DNA of 64,000 nt from Nocardia transvalensis NBRC 15921 (GTDB taxonomy: Bacteria; Actinomycetota; Actinomycetes; Mycobacteriales; Mycobacteriaceae). The stretch covers positions 124,001-188,000 of the forward strand of contig NZ_BAGL01000002.1 of assembly GCF_000308875.1 (NCBI RefSeq). Reading direction: 5' to 3'. Shown piece by piece: positions 8,265 to 16,579 of this stretch. A program made the position numbers and the translations under genes. How positions within the stretch are numbered: the first letter of the stretch is position 1; every line of letters starts with the position of its first letter. The notes under the pieces were generated by a model. It was not told the origin of the DNA. It was given only the letters and a program-made list of their open reading frames with translations, and ran no database searches.

Positions 8265-8396
8265 GCTCGCGGTCTTCACGCGCCGAACCCCCGGCATGGC
8301 AGAAGGTTGCTCGCGGTATTCACGCGCCGAACCCCCGGCATGGCGGAGGGTAGCTCGCGGTATTCCCGCGCGAAGTCGCCCGGCATGGCACAGCGG
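8265..8396. repeat. Three tandem copies of a 44-bp repeat
   Basis: Copies start at 8265, 8309 and 8353, each opening with GCTCGCGGT and containing CACGCGCCGAAC and CCCCGGCATGGC. The first two are nearly identical; the third diverges in its middle. The array fills part of the 337-bp gap between the small gene ending at 8230 and the thiolase-like gene ending at 8568. The rest of the gap shows no gene. Units are contiguous without spacers, so it is not a CRISPR array. Confidence 0.8.
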
Positions 8397-8567
8397 CAGT
8401 CGTCTGACATCACGCGCGATGTCGCCTGACGTGACGATGGACTAGCTCACACCAGGCATGAACGATGCCGCGCGAGACGGCGGGTGTTGCTCGCAGCGTT
8501 CGCGGCGGATACGCCCACACCGGCTCGGGATGATCGCACGGGGCAGCGGTGTGTGGCTCGCGGGTGC

Positions 8568-9746
8568 TTATGCGCGGTGTCGGCCCGAGCGGCGGGTGCG
8601 GAGGCCGTGGAAGCGGGCGCCCTTGGGGGCGGTGGGGGTAGGGGTGGTCGCGGCGGACTCGAAGAGGATTGCCGTGGCGCGGTCGGGGCCCGCGTCCGCG
8701 GCTACCACGCCGAAGGCGCCGTTTCGGCGGGCCAGTTCGTGGAGCATCGTGGTCACCATGCGCGGGCCGGACGCCGCGCCCGTATCGCCCAGGGCCATCG
8801 CGCCGCCGTTGACGTTCACCGAGTCCAGGTCGTGTCGGCCGAATTGCCGGGCGAGCGCCAGCACCTCGACCGCCGAGCGCTCCGCCACCTCCACCAGGTC
8901 CACGTCGTCGAGCGACAAGGCATTGTGCGACAACACCTTTCCGATCGAGGGTGCGGCAGCGGGCACGGTGCCGTCGGTCCCGGCGGCGAACCAATCGGTC
9001 ATATGGGCGATCGGGTCCAGACCGAGATCGACCAGCCGGTCCTCGGCCACCACCAGGCAGGCCGCGGCGCCGATACCGGGCGTGCGCACGGCGGCGGCGG
9101 TGAGTACGCCGCCGGGCAGCAGCGGCGCCAGGCTGATCAACGCACGGGTGGACGTCTCCGCGTGCATCTGCTGCTCGTCCCGGTCCACCAGATACGGGAC
9201 CGAGCCCTCCGACCGGTGCCGCAATTCGTCCGGCGCCGCCGCCACCACGGGAACGATCTCCCCGTCGAACAGCCCCTGCCGCCAGGCGCGGGCCGCGCGA
9301 CGGCGGCTGTTCAGGGCGAATTCGTCGGATTCCGCACGCGTGACGCGATACCGGTGCGCCAATCTCTCGGCGTGCGCCAGATCCGCGGGCGCGGGGACGG
9401 TTTCGGGCACGGCCTCGCCGACCCCACCCGCGACGACCACGGTCGCGGCCTCGGTGCGCACCAGCATGGCGGCGACGATCAACGCCGACAGTCCGGTCCC
9501 GGAACCGGATTCGACATCGAGGCCGGCCACGGCGGCAGGCAGACCGGCGTCCAGCGCGGCGAGCCGGGCCGTCCCGGGCGGGCCCGCGAACACCACCTCG
9601 TCGACGCGCGCGCCGTCGAGTCCCGCGCGGCCGACGGCGCCGGCGATCGCGGCCGCGGCCAGCCGTCGTGGCGGCAGCGCCGACAACACGCCGCCCGCGA
9701 CGCCGCCCGGCGTACGCACCGGCGACACGATCGCCGCTCTCCTCAT
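8568..9746 (-). CDS. Thiolase-fold protein lacking the catalytic residues
   Basis: A 392-residue protein alignable to acetyl-CoA acetyltransferases throughout (N-terminal RRAAIVSPVRTPGG; NVNGGAMALG at 311-320). The residues that do the chemistry are replaced. The nucleophilic Cys of the CGSGL motif is Ser82 (SGTGL), the NEAFA motif is AERSA (288-292), the His of GHPLG is Asp321 (GDTGA), and no Cys is present at the CxG position near 349-352. The start at 9746 follows GGAGGAGGAG; upstream in-frame codons lack homology. The reading frame is clean, so it is not simply a decaying pseudogene. It may be a structural partner, or a lipid- or acyl-CoA-binding protein. Confidence 0.85.
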   Translation of the reverse strand: MRRAAIVSPVRTPGGVAGGVLSALPPRRLAAAAIAGAVGRAGLDGARVDEVVFAGPPGTARLAALDAGLPAAVAGLDVESGSGTGLSALIVAAMLVRTEAATVVVAGGVGEAVPETVPAPADLAHAERLAHRYRVTRAESDEFALNSRRRAARAWRQGLFDGEIVPVVAAAPDELRHRSEGSVPYLVDRDEQQMHAETSTRALISLAPLLPGGVLTAAAVRTPGIGAAACLVVAEDRLVDLGLDPIAHMTDWFAAGTDGTVPAAAPSIGKVLSHNALSLDDVDLVEVAERSAVEVLALARQFGRHDLDSVNVNGGAMALGDTGAASGPRMVTTMLHELARRNGAFGVVAADAGPDRATAILFESAATTPTPTAPKGARFHGLRTRRSGRHRA

Positions 9747-10105
9747 GGACTCCTCCTCCACCGCGCCGGCGAACACCAGCCAACTGCCCCGCGGCGGTGA
9801 TCGCATCCCGGTGACCGGCCTCGGCATACCGGCCGCCCGGCACCCCGTAGCGAGCACCGGGGGAGCAGCCCACCACAGCGTTGTTGCTGGTGTGTGACGT
9901 CGCGACCGGGCCCGATCCAGTGTGAAACAGGCGGATTCCGCATAGCCGCCGAAAGGCCCTGCGGTCCAGCGCAGTTCGTGAGGTTTGCTTACGGTTCACT
10001 GTCGAGACCGCCACGCCTCATGATCAGAAAATGTGGCGCAAATCATAGCCGTCCAGGCGGGTCGATATTGCCGGGACCCGGCGCGTGTCATAGCAGGGGT
10101 GCCGT
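9747..10105. other. Intergenic region between divergent thiolase-like and sdh genes
   Basis: 359 bp with no supportable gene. It must hold the promoters of both divergent units. I see one 13-bp palindrome, GCCGGG-A-CCCGGC, at 10070-10082, about 25 bp before the first possible sdh start, and no clear -35/-10 pair. Confidence 0.5.
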
Positions 10106-11011
10106 ATGGTGCTCACCATCACATTCGATGCCGGAGGTAACGATGACGTTCCACGGGGTAGATCAGCGAGGCATCCTGCAGTGAACGCAGCACCGACACG
10201 CGCACCCGAATCGGGCACGGGAGTCTTCAGCAGCAGCCGCGCGGCGATCGCGGCACGAACGCTGCGCAACGACCGATGGTGGGTCCCACCACTGGTCACA
10301 GTCCTGGGGTTGGGCGCCTTCATCATCTACGCGACCGTGAGAGCTTTTGTGCGGTCGGCGTATTGGGTGGCCGACTACCACTACCTGACACCGTTCTATT
10401 CACCCTGCGTGAGCACCTCGTGCGTCGAGGGCTCCGCCCACTTCGGACACTGGGTGGGCGAGCTGCCGATCTGGATCCCGCTCGGGTTCCTGGTGCTGCC
10501 GTTCCTCCTGCTGTTCCGGCTGACCTGCTACTACTACCGCAAGGCCTACTACCGGGCCGTGTGGTTCTCGCCGCCCGCCTGCGCGGTGGCCGAGCCGCAC
10601 GCGAAATACACCGGGGAGACCAAGCTTCCGCTGATCATCCAGAACGTGCACCGCTACTTCTTCTATGTCGCGTGCATCGTCTCGGTGGTCAACACCTACG
10701 ACGCGATCGCCGCCTTCCACGGCAAGTCCGGCGGTTTCGGATTCGGCCTGGGCAATCTGGTCCTGCTGCTGAACGTGGTGCTGCTGTGGGCGTACACGCT
10801 GTCGTGCCACTCCTGCCGCCACATCGCGGGCGGACGGCTCAAGCACTTCTCGGCGCATCCGGTCCGGTACTGGTTCTGGACTCAGATCTCCAAGCTCAAC
10901 ACCCGTCACATGACGCTTGCCTGGACGACGCTGGGCACCCTGGTGCTCACCGATTTCTACGTCATGCTCGTCGCCAGCGACACCATCTCCGATCTTCGCT
11001 TCGTCAACTGA
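10106..11011 (+). CDS. Succinate dehydrogenase membrane anchor, Sdh1 type
   Basis: A polytopic protein of up to 301 residues directly before sdhA and sdhB, matching in position and length the anchor of mycobacterial Sdh1 (Rv0249c). About five membrane helices are visible (for example VPPLVTVLGLGAFIIYATV and the YFFYVACIVSVV region). A single long anchor replaces separate SdhC and SdhD; it would carry quinone-site functions. The ATG at 10106 has AGGGG upstream. A GTG at 10181 would give 276 residues, nearer the usual length, so the start is uncertain. Histidine and CHSC residues in helix 4 could bind a cofactor. Confidence 0.85.
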   Translation: MVLTITFDAGGNDDVPRGRSARHPAVNAAPTRAPESGTGVFSSSRAAIAARTLRNDRWWVPPLVTVLGLGAFIIYATVRAFVRSAYWVADYHYLTPFYSPCVSTSCVEGSAHFGHWVGELPIWIPLGFLVLPFLLLFRLTCYYYRKAYYRAVWFSPPACAVAEPHAKYTGETKLPLIIQNVHRYFFYVACIVSVVNTYDAIAAFHGKSGGFGFGLGNLVLLLNVVLLWAYTLSCHSCRHIAGGRLKHFSAHPVRYWFWTQISKLNTRHMTLAWTTLGTLVLTDFYVMLVASDTISDLRFVN

Positions 11012-11050
11012 TCGGCCCAATCACTCAGTCTCCCAGGAGTATTCGGTTCC

Positions 11051-12994
11051 ATGCCTGAAGTCGAACGGCACAAGTACGACGTCGTCGTGATCGGTGCCGG
11101 TGGCGCCGGGTTGCGTGCGGTCATCGAGGCGCGCGAGCACGGGTTGTCGGTGGCGGTGGTGTGCAAGTCGCTGTTCGGCAAGGCGCACACCGTGATGGCC
11201 GAGGGCGGCTGCGCGGCGTCCATGGGCAATGCCAACGAGAAGGACAGCTGGCAGACCCATTTCCGGGACACCATGCGCGGCGGCAAATTCCTCAACAACT
11301 GGCGCATGGCCGAACTGCATGCCCAGGAGGCCCCGGACCGAGTCTGGGAGCTGGAAACCTATGGCGCGCTGTTCGATCGGACCGCCGACGGCCGGATCAG
11401 CCAGCGCAACTTCGGCGGCCACACCTACCCGCGGCTGGCGCACGTCGGCGACCGCACCGGCCTGGAGATCATCCGGACCATGCAGCAGAAGATCGTGTCG
11501 CTGCAGCAGGAGGACTTCCAGGAGACCGGCGACTACGAGGCGCGCATCAAGGTGTTCGCCGAATGCACCATCACCGACCTGATCAAGGACGGCGACCGCA
11601 TCTCCGGGGCGTTCGGATACTGGCGCGAGTCGGGCCGTTTCGTGCTCTTCGAGACGCCCGCGGTGGTGCTGGCCACCGGCGGCGTCGGCAAGTCCTACAA
11701 GGTGACCTCGAACTCCTGGGAGTACACCGGCGACGGGCACGCGCTCGCCATGCGCGCCGGCGCGACGCTGATCAATATGGAGTTCCTGCAGTTCCACCCG
11801 ACCGGCATGGTCTGGCCGCCGAGCGTCAAGGGCATCCTCGTCACCGAGGGCGTGCGCGGCGACGGCGGGGTGCTGAAGAACACCGAGGGCAAGCGCTTCA
11901 TGTTCGACTACATCCCCGCGGTGTTCAAGGGGCAGTACGCCGAAACCGAGGAAGAGGCCGATCAGTGGTTGCGCGACAACGACTCCGCGCGCCGCACCCC
12001 CGACCTGCTGCCCCGCGACGAGGTGGCCCGCGCGATCAACGAGGAGGTCAAGGCCGGGCGGGGCACCCCGCACGGCGGCGTCTACCTCGATATCGCCTCG
12101 CGCCTGCCCGCCGCGGAGATCCTGCGGCGGCTGCCCTCCATGCACCACCAGTTCAAAGAGCTTGCCGACGTGGACATCACGAAGGAGCCGATGGAGGTCG
12201 GGCCCACCTGCCACTACGTGATGGGCGGGATCGAGGTCGACCCGGACACCGGCGCCGCGACCGTCCCGGGCCTGTTCGCGGCCGGTGAATGTTCCGGCGG
12301 TATGCACGGATCCAACCGGCTCGGCGGTAATTCGCTGTCGGACCTGCTGGTCTTCGGGCGCCGGGCCGGGCTGGGCGCCGCGACCTACGTCGAGGGTCTC
12401 GGCGGGAACCGCCCGGCGATCGCCGACTCCGACCTCGCCGAGGCCGCGAAAACCGCGCTGGCGCCGTTCGATCCGCCGAGCACCGGGCCGGGCGAGAATC
12501 CCTACACCCTGCACACCGATATGCAGCAGGTGATGAACGACCTGGTCGGCATCATCCGCAAGGAGCACGAACTGCGGGAGGCGATCGAGAAGCTCGGCGA
12601 GCTGCGCGAGCGCTTCGACAACGTCACCGTGGAGGGCCACCGGCAGTTCAACCCGGGCTGGCACCTCGCCCTGGATCTGCGCAATATGCTGCTGGTCAGC
12701 GAGTGCGTGGCCCAGGCGGCGCTGCTGCGTACGGAAAGCCGTGGCGGGCACACCCGCGACGACCACCCTCAGATGGATCCGACCTGGCGGCACCGGCTGC
12801 TGGTGTGCCGGATCGACCCGGACGAGGACGGCCAGACGGTCCCGCCGGTCCTCGTGACCCAGGCCGATCAGACGCCGATGCGCAGCGATCTACTCTCCCT
12901 GTTCGACCTGGGTGAGCTCGAAAAGTATTACACCTCCGAGGAACTCGCGGCCCATCCCGCGGCGGCGGATTCCTCCGCGAAAGGGGATGAGTAG
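11051..12994 (+). CDS. sdhA: Succinate dehydrogenase flavoprotein subunit (Sdh1)
   Basis: A 647-residue flavoprotein of the succinate dehydrogenase/fumarate reductase family, close in size to Rv0248c. The FAD dinucleotide motif is VIGAGGAGLRA. The covalent-flavin histidine region is KAHTVMAEGG, and the substrate-site segments QFHPTG and GGNSLSDLLVFG are present. It oxidises succinate to fumarate on the cytosolic face of the membrane. The gene lies 39 bp after the anchor gene and 2 bp before sdhB, so the three are one operon, divergent from the thiolase-like gene. Confidence 0.96.
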   Translation: MPEVERHKYDVVVIGAGGAGLRAVIEAREHGLSVAVVCKSLFGKAHTVMAEGGCAASMGNANEKDSWQTHFRDTMRGGKFLNNWRMAELHAQEAPDRVWELETYGALFDRTADGRISQRNFGGHTYPRLAHVGDRTGLEIIRTMQQKIVSLQQEDFQETGDYEARIKVFAECTITDLIKDGDRISGAFGYWRESGRFVLFETPAVVLATGGVGKSYKVTSNSWEYTGDGHALAMRAGATLINMEFLQFHPTGMVWPPSVKGILVTEGVRGDGGVLKNTEGKRFMFDYIPAVFKGQYAETEEEADQWLRDNDSARRTPDLLPRDEVARAINEEVKAGRGTPHGGVYLDIASRLPAAEILRRLPSMHHQFKELADVDITKEPMEVGPTCHYVMGGIEVDPDTGAATVPGLFAAGECSGGMHGSNRLGGNSLSDLLVFGRRAGLGAATYVEGLGGNRPAIADSDLAEAAKTALAPFDPPSTGPGENPYTLHTDMQQVMNDLVGIIRKEHELREAIEKLGELRERFDNVTVEGHRQFNPGWHLALDLRNMLLVSECVAQAALLRTESRGGHTRDDHPQMDPTWRHRLLVCRIDPDEDGQTVPPVLVTQADQTPMRSDLLSLFDLGELEKYYTSEELAAHPAAADSSAKGDE

Positions 12995-12996
12995 CA

Positions 12997-13749
12997 ATGG
13001 GTTACGACGCCCGGTTCCGAGTGTGGCGCGGCGACACCGAGGGTGGCGCCCTGGAGGACTTCACCGTCGAGGTGAACGAGGGCGAGGTCGTACTCGACAT
13101 CATCCACCGGCTGCAGGCCACCCAGGCCCCCGATCTGGCGGTGCGCTGGAACTGCAAGGCCGGTAAGTGCGGATCGTGTTCGGCGGAGGTCAACGGCCGC
13201 CCGCGGCTGCTGTGCATGACGCGGATGTCGACGTTCACGCCGGAGGAGGTGATCACCGTGACCCCGATGCGGACGTTCCCGGTGATCCGCGACCTCGTCA
13301 CGGATGTCTCGCTCAACTACAAGAAGGCGCGCGAGATCCCGTCCTTCACGCCGCCGGCCGACCTCAAGCCCGGCGACTACCGGATGCAGCAGGTCGATGT
13401 GGAGCGCTCGCAGGAGTTCCGCAAGTGCATCGAGTGCTTCCTGTGCCAGAACACCTGCCACGTGGTGCGTGATCACGAAGACAACAAGGAGTCGTTCGCC
13501 GGCCCCCGGTACCTCATGCGGATCGCGGAACTGGAAATGCATCCGCTGGACGTGGCCGACCGCCGGGAAATGGCCCAGGAGGAATTCGGCCTCGGCTACT
13601 GCAATATCACCAAGTGCTGCACCGAGGTGTGCCCCGAGCACATCAAGATCACCGATAACGCGCTCATCCCGATGAAGGAACGCGTGGTGGACCGGAAATA
13701 CGATCCGATCGTGTGGCTGGGCAACAAACTCTTCCGTCGTCAGGGCTGA
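12997..13749 (+). CDS. sdhB: Succinate dehydrogenase iron-sulfur subunit (Sdh1)
   Basis: A 250-residue electron-transfer subunit. The N-terminal ferredoxin domain has CKAGKCGSC and a later LLCM cysteine for the [2Fe-2S] cluster. The C-terminal domain has CIECFLCQNTC and CNITKCCTEVCPE for the further Fe-S clusters. It passes electrons from the SdhA flavin to quinone at the anchor. The ATG is two bases after the sdhA stop, indicating coupled translation. Confidence 0.95.
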   Translation: MGYDARFRVWRGDTEGGALEDFTVEVNEGEVVLDIIHRLQATQAPDLAVRWNCKAGKCGSCSAEVNGRPRLLCMTRMSTFTPEEVITVTPMRTFPVIRDLVTDVSLNYKKAREIPSFTPPADLKPGDYRMQQVDVERSQEFRKCIECFLCQNTCHVVRDHEDNKESFAGPRYLMRIAELEMHPLDVADRREMAQEEFGLGYCNITKCCTEVCPEHIKITDNALIPMKERVVDRKYDPIVWLGNKLFRRQG

Positions 13750-13775
13750 TCTCCCGCCAGGTTCCGTGCCGTGGT

Positions 13776-13791
13776 CCCGGCTTACGCCGGG
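13776..13791. terminator. GC hairpin after the sdh operon
   Basis: CCCGGC-TTAC-GCCGGG, a perfect 6-bp stem with a tetraloop, 27 bp after the sdhB stop. No T-tract, as is common for actinobacterial terminators. About 170 bp downstream contain no gene. Confidence 0.5.
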
Positions 13792-13958
13792 ATCATAGGT
13801 GCGGAGCGAGGCTGGGTTCGAGACACGCCGATGATGTTCTGCAACATGAAGATCGAAGCGGTATAGTCGGCGATGCATCCGGTGTTCGCACAAATGTCCT
13901 TGCACCGGAGAGCACGAACGGAAGAACGGCCGCGAGCACACGCCACGACAACAAGATG

Positions 13959-14174
13959 TCAGAGCTGGGTCACCACGCCGATGGCGACCACCGCGACCAG
14001 CAAACCGACAAGTAATGCCGACAGCATGGCCCCGGTCAACATGTAGACACCGACCGCCGATACCGTGAAGAGCATCCCCACGATCAGGCGTTCCACCCAA
14101 TCGTCGGGAAGCAACTTGCGATACCGGGGAGAGGTGTTCCTGAGCCCACGGTCCACAAAATATCGGGTACCCAT
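13959..14174 (-). CDS. Small two-helix membrane protein
   Basis: 71 residues from the ATG at 14174. A basic N-terminus (MGTRYFVDRGLRN) is followed by two hydrophobic helices (about 37-50 and 53-70) joined by a short turn, with almost no C-terminal tail. I do not recognise the family, and a TTG five codons upstream could be the start. It has no strong ribosome-binding site. It stands alone, convergent with the sdh operon. It may be a small envelope-stress or accessory membrane protein, but no function can be read. Confidence 0.5.
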   Translation of the reverse strand: MGTRYFVDRGLRNTSPRYRKLLPDDWVERLIVGMLFTVSAVGVYMLTGAMLSALLVGLLVAVVAIGVVTQL

Positions 14175-14268
14175 TCTTTGCACGGGCAAACATTCATTCG
14201 TTGCCTAACGGCCACCGATTCGTGATCTCGAGATCGTGCCCGGCAACAAAAGATGTCACGGCACGATG

Positions 14269-14308
14269 CGGGCGGGCCGCCCGGTGTCCTACCGTGGCGG
14301 CCCGCCCG
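14269..14308 (-). terminator. Strong GC hairpin after the DUF397 gene
   Basis: 13-bp perfect arms (14269-14281 and 14296-14308) of CGGGCGGGCCGCC and its complement enclose a 14-base loop. It begins 11 bp beyond the DUF397 stop in the direction of transcription. Confidence 0.7.
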
Positions 14309-14319
14309 GGGGGAGATGG

Positions 14320-14526
14320 TCAGCCGCGGCCGATACCGCCGGCGCGCACACCGTCGATGAAGCCGGTCCACTCGTCCGAACCGAAGATCAGCGCGGGGCC
14401 GTCGGGGTTCTTGCTGTCGCGGACGCCGATGCGACCGCTCGCCAGGAAGGCGACCTCGACACACTCCTTGCCGGCGCCGCTACGGCTGCTCTTGAACCAC
14501 CGGGCATCGACCAGCTCACTGCTCAT
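14320..14526 (-). CDS. DUF397 domain protein
   Basis: A 68-residue single-domain protein with the family hallmarks WFKSSRSG near the N-terminus, the ECVEVAF core, VRDSKNPDGP and a C-terminal W. DUF397 genes usually sit beside an XRE/DUF5753 regulator, as here: this ATG lies 39 bp after the regulator's stop. The pair resembles streptomycete developmental regulator pairs in which the small acidic partner works with the DNA-binding protein. The biochemical role is not established. Confidence 0.9.
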   Translation of the reverse strand: MSSELVDARWFKSSRSGAGKECVEVAFLASGRIGVRDSKNPDGPALIFGSDEWTGFIDGVRAGGIGRG

Positions 14527-14565
14527 CCTGCGTCCTTTCCGAATCGGGGAGGAGCACCGGCTCTG

Positions 14566-15459
14566 TCAGGCCGTGTACTCCTTCGCAACCTGACGTAACA
14601 GGTGCCTACTCGCGGAAACATCCAGCGCACAATGCAACAGGCCCTCGTGCGCCCGCCGATACCGCCGGACGTCACCCTGTCTTTCGAGATACAGATCCCC
14701 GGTGAAGCCCTCCACGTAGACCACCGGCGGTTCCACCGGCTGCCCTTTACCGTCGGTTCCGAACTCGAGGATCACGAAGGGGCCGGTCGAAAGCCCCAGG
14801 GGGACACCGGCTGCGAAGGGCAGAACGCGCAGCCCGACATTGTCCCGAGTACTCAGGTCGGCCAAGTGCCGCAGCTGTGCCGCCATCACCCTTGCACTTC
14901 CCACGACGCGGCGCAAGACCGATTCGCCGAGTACGACATCCACGGTCGCGGGGTGCGTCTTGCGAGTTATCAAGGCCTGGCGCTGAAGTCGCAGCTGGAC
15001 GCGGCGGTCCAACTCGGCGTCGGTATCGTCCGGATACCCCAGCCCGTTGAGGGCCCGTGCGTACTCGGCGGTCTGTAGTAGGCCCGGCACCAGTTCGGAC
15101 TGGTAGGAGGTCAGGCGCTGGGCGGACGCCTCCAAACCCACGTAGACGTCGAAGTTTTCGGGGATGAGGTCGCCGTAGGCGTGCCACCAGCTCTTGACGG
15201 CCGCCTGCTGGGCCAGGCCCTTGAGGCCCTCGCCGATATCGTCGGGTATGCCGTAGATGCGGCAGAGTTCCTGAATGTCTATGGTGCGGATGCGATCCGC
15301 CTGGCCTTTCTCCAGGCGTTGCAGGGTGCTCGCGCCCCACTCCATCAGCCGGGCGGCCTCGGCGATGGTCAGTCCCGCCTGAGTTCGCCAGTCCCGCAGA
15401 TACCTTCCGAGCTGGCGGCGGGGCAGGGTCGACGACGCGTTCGTAGAGCTCTCAGACAC
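14566..15459 (-). CDS. XRE-family regulator with DUF5753 domain
   Basis: 297 residues. The helix-turn-helix at about 17-75 (LGRYLRDWRTQAGLTIAEAA, then GASTLQRLEKGQ) is followed by a DUF5753 domain beginning near SWWHAYGDLIPENF and including TSYQSELVPGLLQT. I chose the GTG at 15459, with GGAG upstream and a short Ser/Thr-rich leader, rather than the ATG 82 codons earlier, whose extra sequence lacks homology. It forms a pair with the downstream DUF397 gene and is divergent from three overlapping small genes that it probably controls, by analogy with similar actinobacterial clusters. Confidence 0.9.
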   Translation of the reverse strand: MSESSTNASSTLPRRQLGRYLRDWRTQAGLTIAEAARLMEWGASTLQRLEKGQADRIRTIDIQELCRIYGIPDDIGEGLKGLAQQAAVKSWWHAYGDLIPENFDVYVGLEASAQRLTSYQSELVPGLLQTAEYARALNGLGYPDDTDAELDRRVQLRLQRQALITRKTHPATVDVVLGESVLRRVVGSARVMAAQLRHLADLSTRDNVGLRVLPFAAGVPLGLSTGPFVILEFGTDGKGQPVEPPVVYVEGFTGDLYLERQGDVRRYRRAHEGLLHCALDVSASRHLLRQVAKEYTA

Positions 15460-15738
15460 AGCGCACTCCGTTCTCTCGGAAGCCTGTCGGTTCGATCGCG
15501 ACGGGTCGGATCCGTCGGCCGCGCGAGCCCCCACCCCGACCCGCCCATCGCCTCGGCAGGGAGCCTTTCGTCCACTATGGAGAATCTTGCTCCCCCAGGT
15601 GGATTCGCTGCTGGAGATTCGCGCGAATTCTCTGTGGATATCCAAATCGGGCTTGGCGAACGTCCAGTTGCGGGATGCTGGAAGTGTGCCAGAGCATGGG
15701 GGCACTCATTCCGAAGTCGCACGTAGGAACGAGGAGTC

Positions 15739-16056
15739 ATGGCTGTACATGTCATCGGGTCGTCGTTGATGACCAGCGATCTAACCCCGCACCGCGCGCG
15801 CAGCGTCGGACACGAGGGCTGGGTGGTGTCCTTCCTGCCCGGCCGCACCCTGACCTGCGCGCAAGCGGTTGCCGCCCTGCAGGTTGCCGAAGTGGTGCCA
15901 CCACTGCTGAACGCGGTCGGCGGGCTGGCCGACGAGGTCGGCCTGACACCCCTCGAGGCCGTGGGTATGGCAATTCACCAGCGACCCTGGGAGGACGCGC
16001 CCCCGCCGCGACGCCGATACCGGCGACTCGTGGCGGAGGTGCCGGCATGCAACTGA
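15739..16056 (+). CDS. Hypothetical protein, first of a coupled three-gene set
   Basis: 105 residues, preceded by a GAGGAG site. The N-terminal half is beta-like (VHVIGSSLMTSD); a middle helical stretch (AVAALQVAEVVPPLLNAVGG) leads to an Arg-rich C-terminus. I do not recognise it. It overlaps the next gene by 10 bp and lies opposite the XRE/DUF397 pair across a 279-bp intergenic region, so the two sides are likely functionally linked. Confidence 0.65.
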   Translation: MAVHVIGSSLMTSDLTPHRARSVGHEGWVVSFLPGRTLTCAQAVAALQVAEVVPPLLNAVGGLADEVGLTPLEAVGMAIHQRPWEDAPPPRRRYRRLVAEVPACN

Positions 16057-16250
16057 CCAGCCTGCACCTGCCGGTTGCCGGACTGCTGCGCTGCGGCGCC
16101 GATCCGGGCATTCTGACCACCGAACAGGCCCACGCCGCAATGCAACTCCACCTCGACTGCACCGTCGACACGTGCAAGGTGCGCCGCCGCGCGCGCACCG
16201 TTCTGGTCGAGGAGGGCCGCTGCGTCCTCGACGAGCGGGCCCTCCCGTGA
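16047..16250 (+). CDS. Small hypothetical protein, second of the coupled set
   Basis: 67 residues (start MQLTSLHLPVAGLLRCG). It contains three cysteines and a C-terminal basic stretch followed by VLVEEGRCVLDERALP. The ATG lies inside the end of the preceding gene with GCGGAGGTG just upstream, and the stop overlaps the next gene's GTG, so translation is probably coupled on both sides. No recognised family. A role with the neighbouring XRE/DUF397 pair is inference. Confidence 0.65.
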   Translation: MQLTSLHLPVAGLLRCGADPGILTTEQAHAAMQLHLDCTVDTCKVRRRARTVLVEEGRCVLDERALP

Positions 16251-16579
16251 CCGCCCCGGAGAGCGGGCGGGCGGTGGTGCGGCCGCTCCCTCCTCGCGGC
16301 CGCACCACCCCGAGGCACGCCGCGCGCCGGTCCGCGGGACCCGCGCGGCACACCGTGGCGCCCGGACGGCACGTCCCGCGCCCGGTCGCGATGGCGACCG
16401 GGCCCGGGCGACACGCCGCGCCCGTGCGGCGCAAGGGGATTCGGCACCGCCCGGCGCACGCCGGACTCGATGCCTACGACCGGCTCCTGCTGTGGTTTGC
16501 CGGATGGCTGCTGAGCATCCGGATCGCGCTGGTCGGGGAGAACCCGATCGACGAGATGCCTACCGGACCACACCCATGA
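16247..16579 (+). CDS. Basic hypothetical protein, third of the coupled set
   Basis: 110 residues from the GTG at 16247 (GTGA overlap with the previous stop). The first 70 residues are Arg/Pro/His-rich and probably disordered. The end (LDAYDRLLLWFAGWLLSIRI) is a hydrophobic or amphipathic helix that could insert in or lie on the membrane, followed by a short acidic tail. The last 20 bp overlap the convergent DUF8020 gene. Existence is supported by the coupling and by the well-formed C-terminus; family and function are unknown. Confidence 0.55.
   Translation: MTAPESGRAVVRPLPPRGRTTPRHAARRSAGPARHTVAPGRHVPRPVAMATGPGRHAAPVRRKGIRHRPAHAGLDAYDRLLLWFAGWLLSIRIALVGENPIDEMPTGPHP

Noticed and set aside
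8568..9746. Thiolase-like gene as a simple pseudogene
   Set aside because: There are no frameshifts or internal stops, the RBS is strong, and structural glycines are kept. Loss of only catalytic residues points to a changed role instead.
8410..10014. A 534-codon frame covering the thiolase-like gene in another phase
   Set aside because: The 8568-9746 frame aligns to the thiolase fold throughout; this one does not, and includes repeat-array translation.
14224..14235. GATCTCGAGATC palindrome as an operator
   Set aside because: A 12-bp perfect palindrome, but its flanks are not symmetrical and it lies downstream of genes on both sides; chance or a restriction-like site is more likely.
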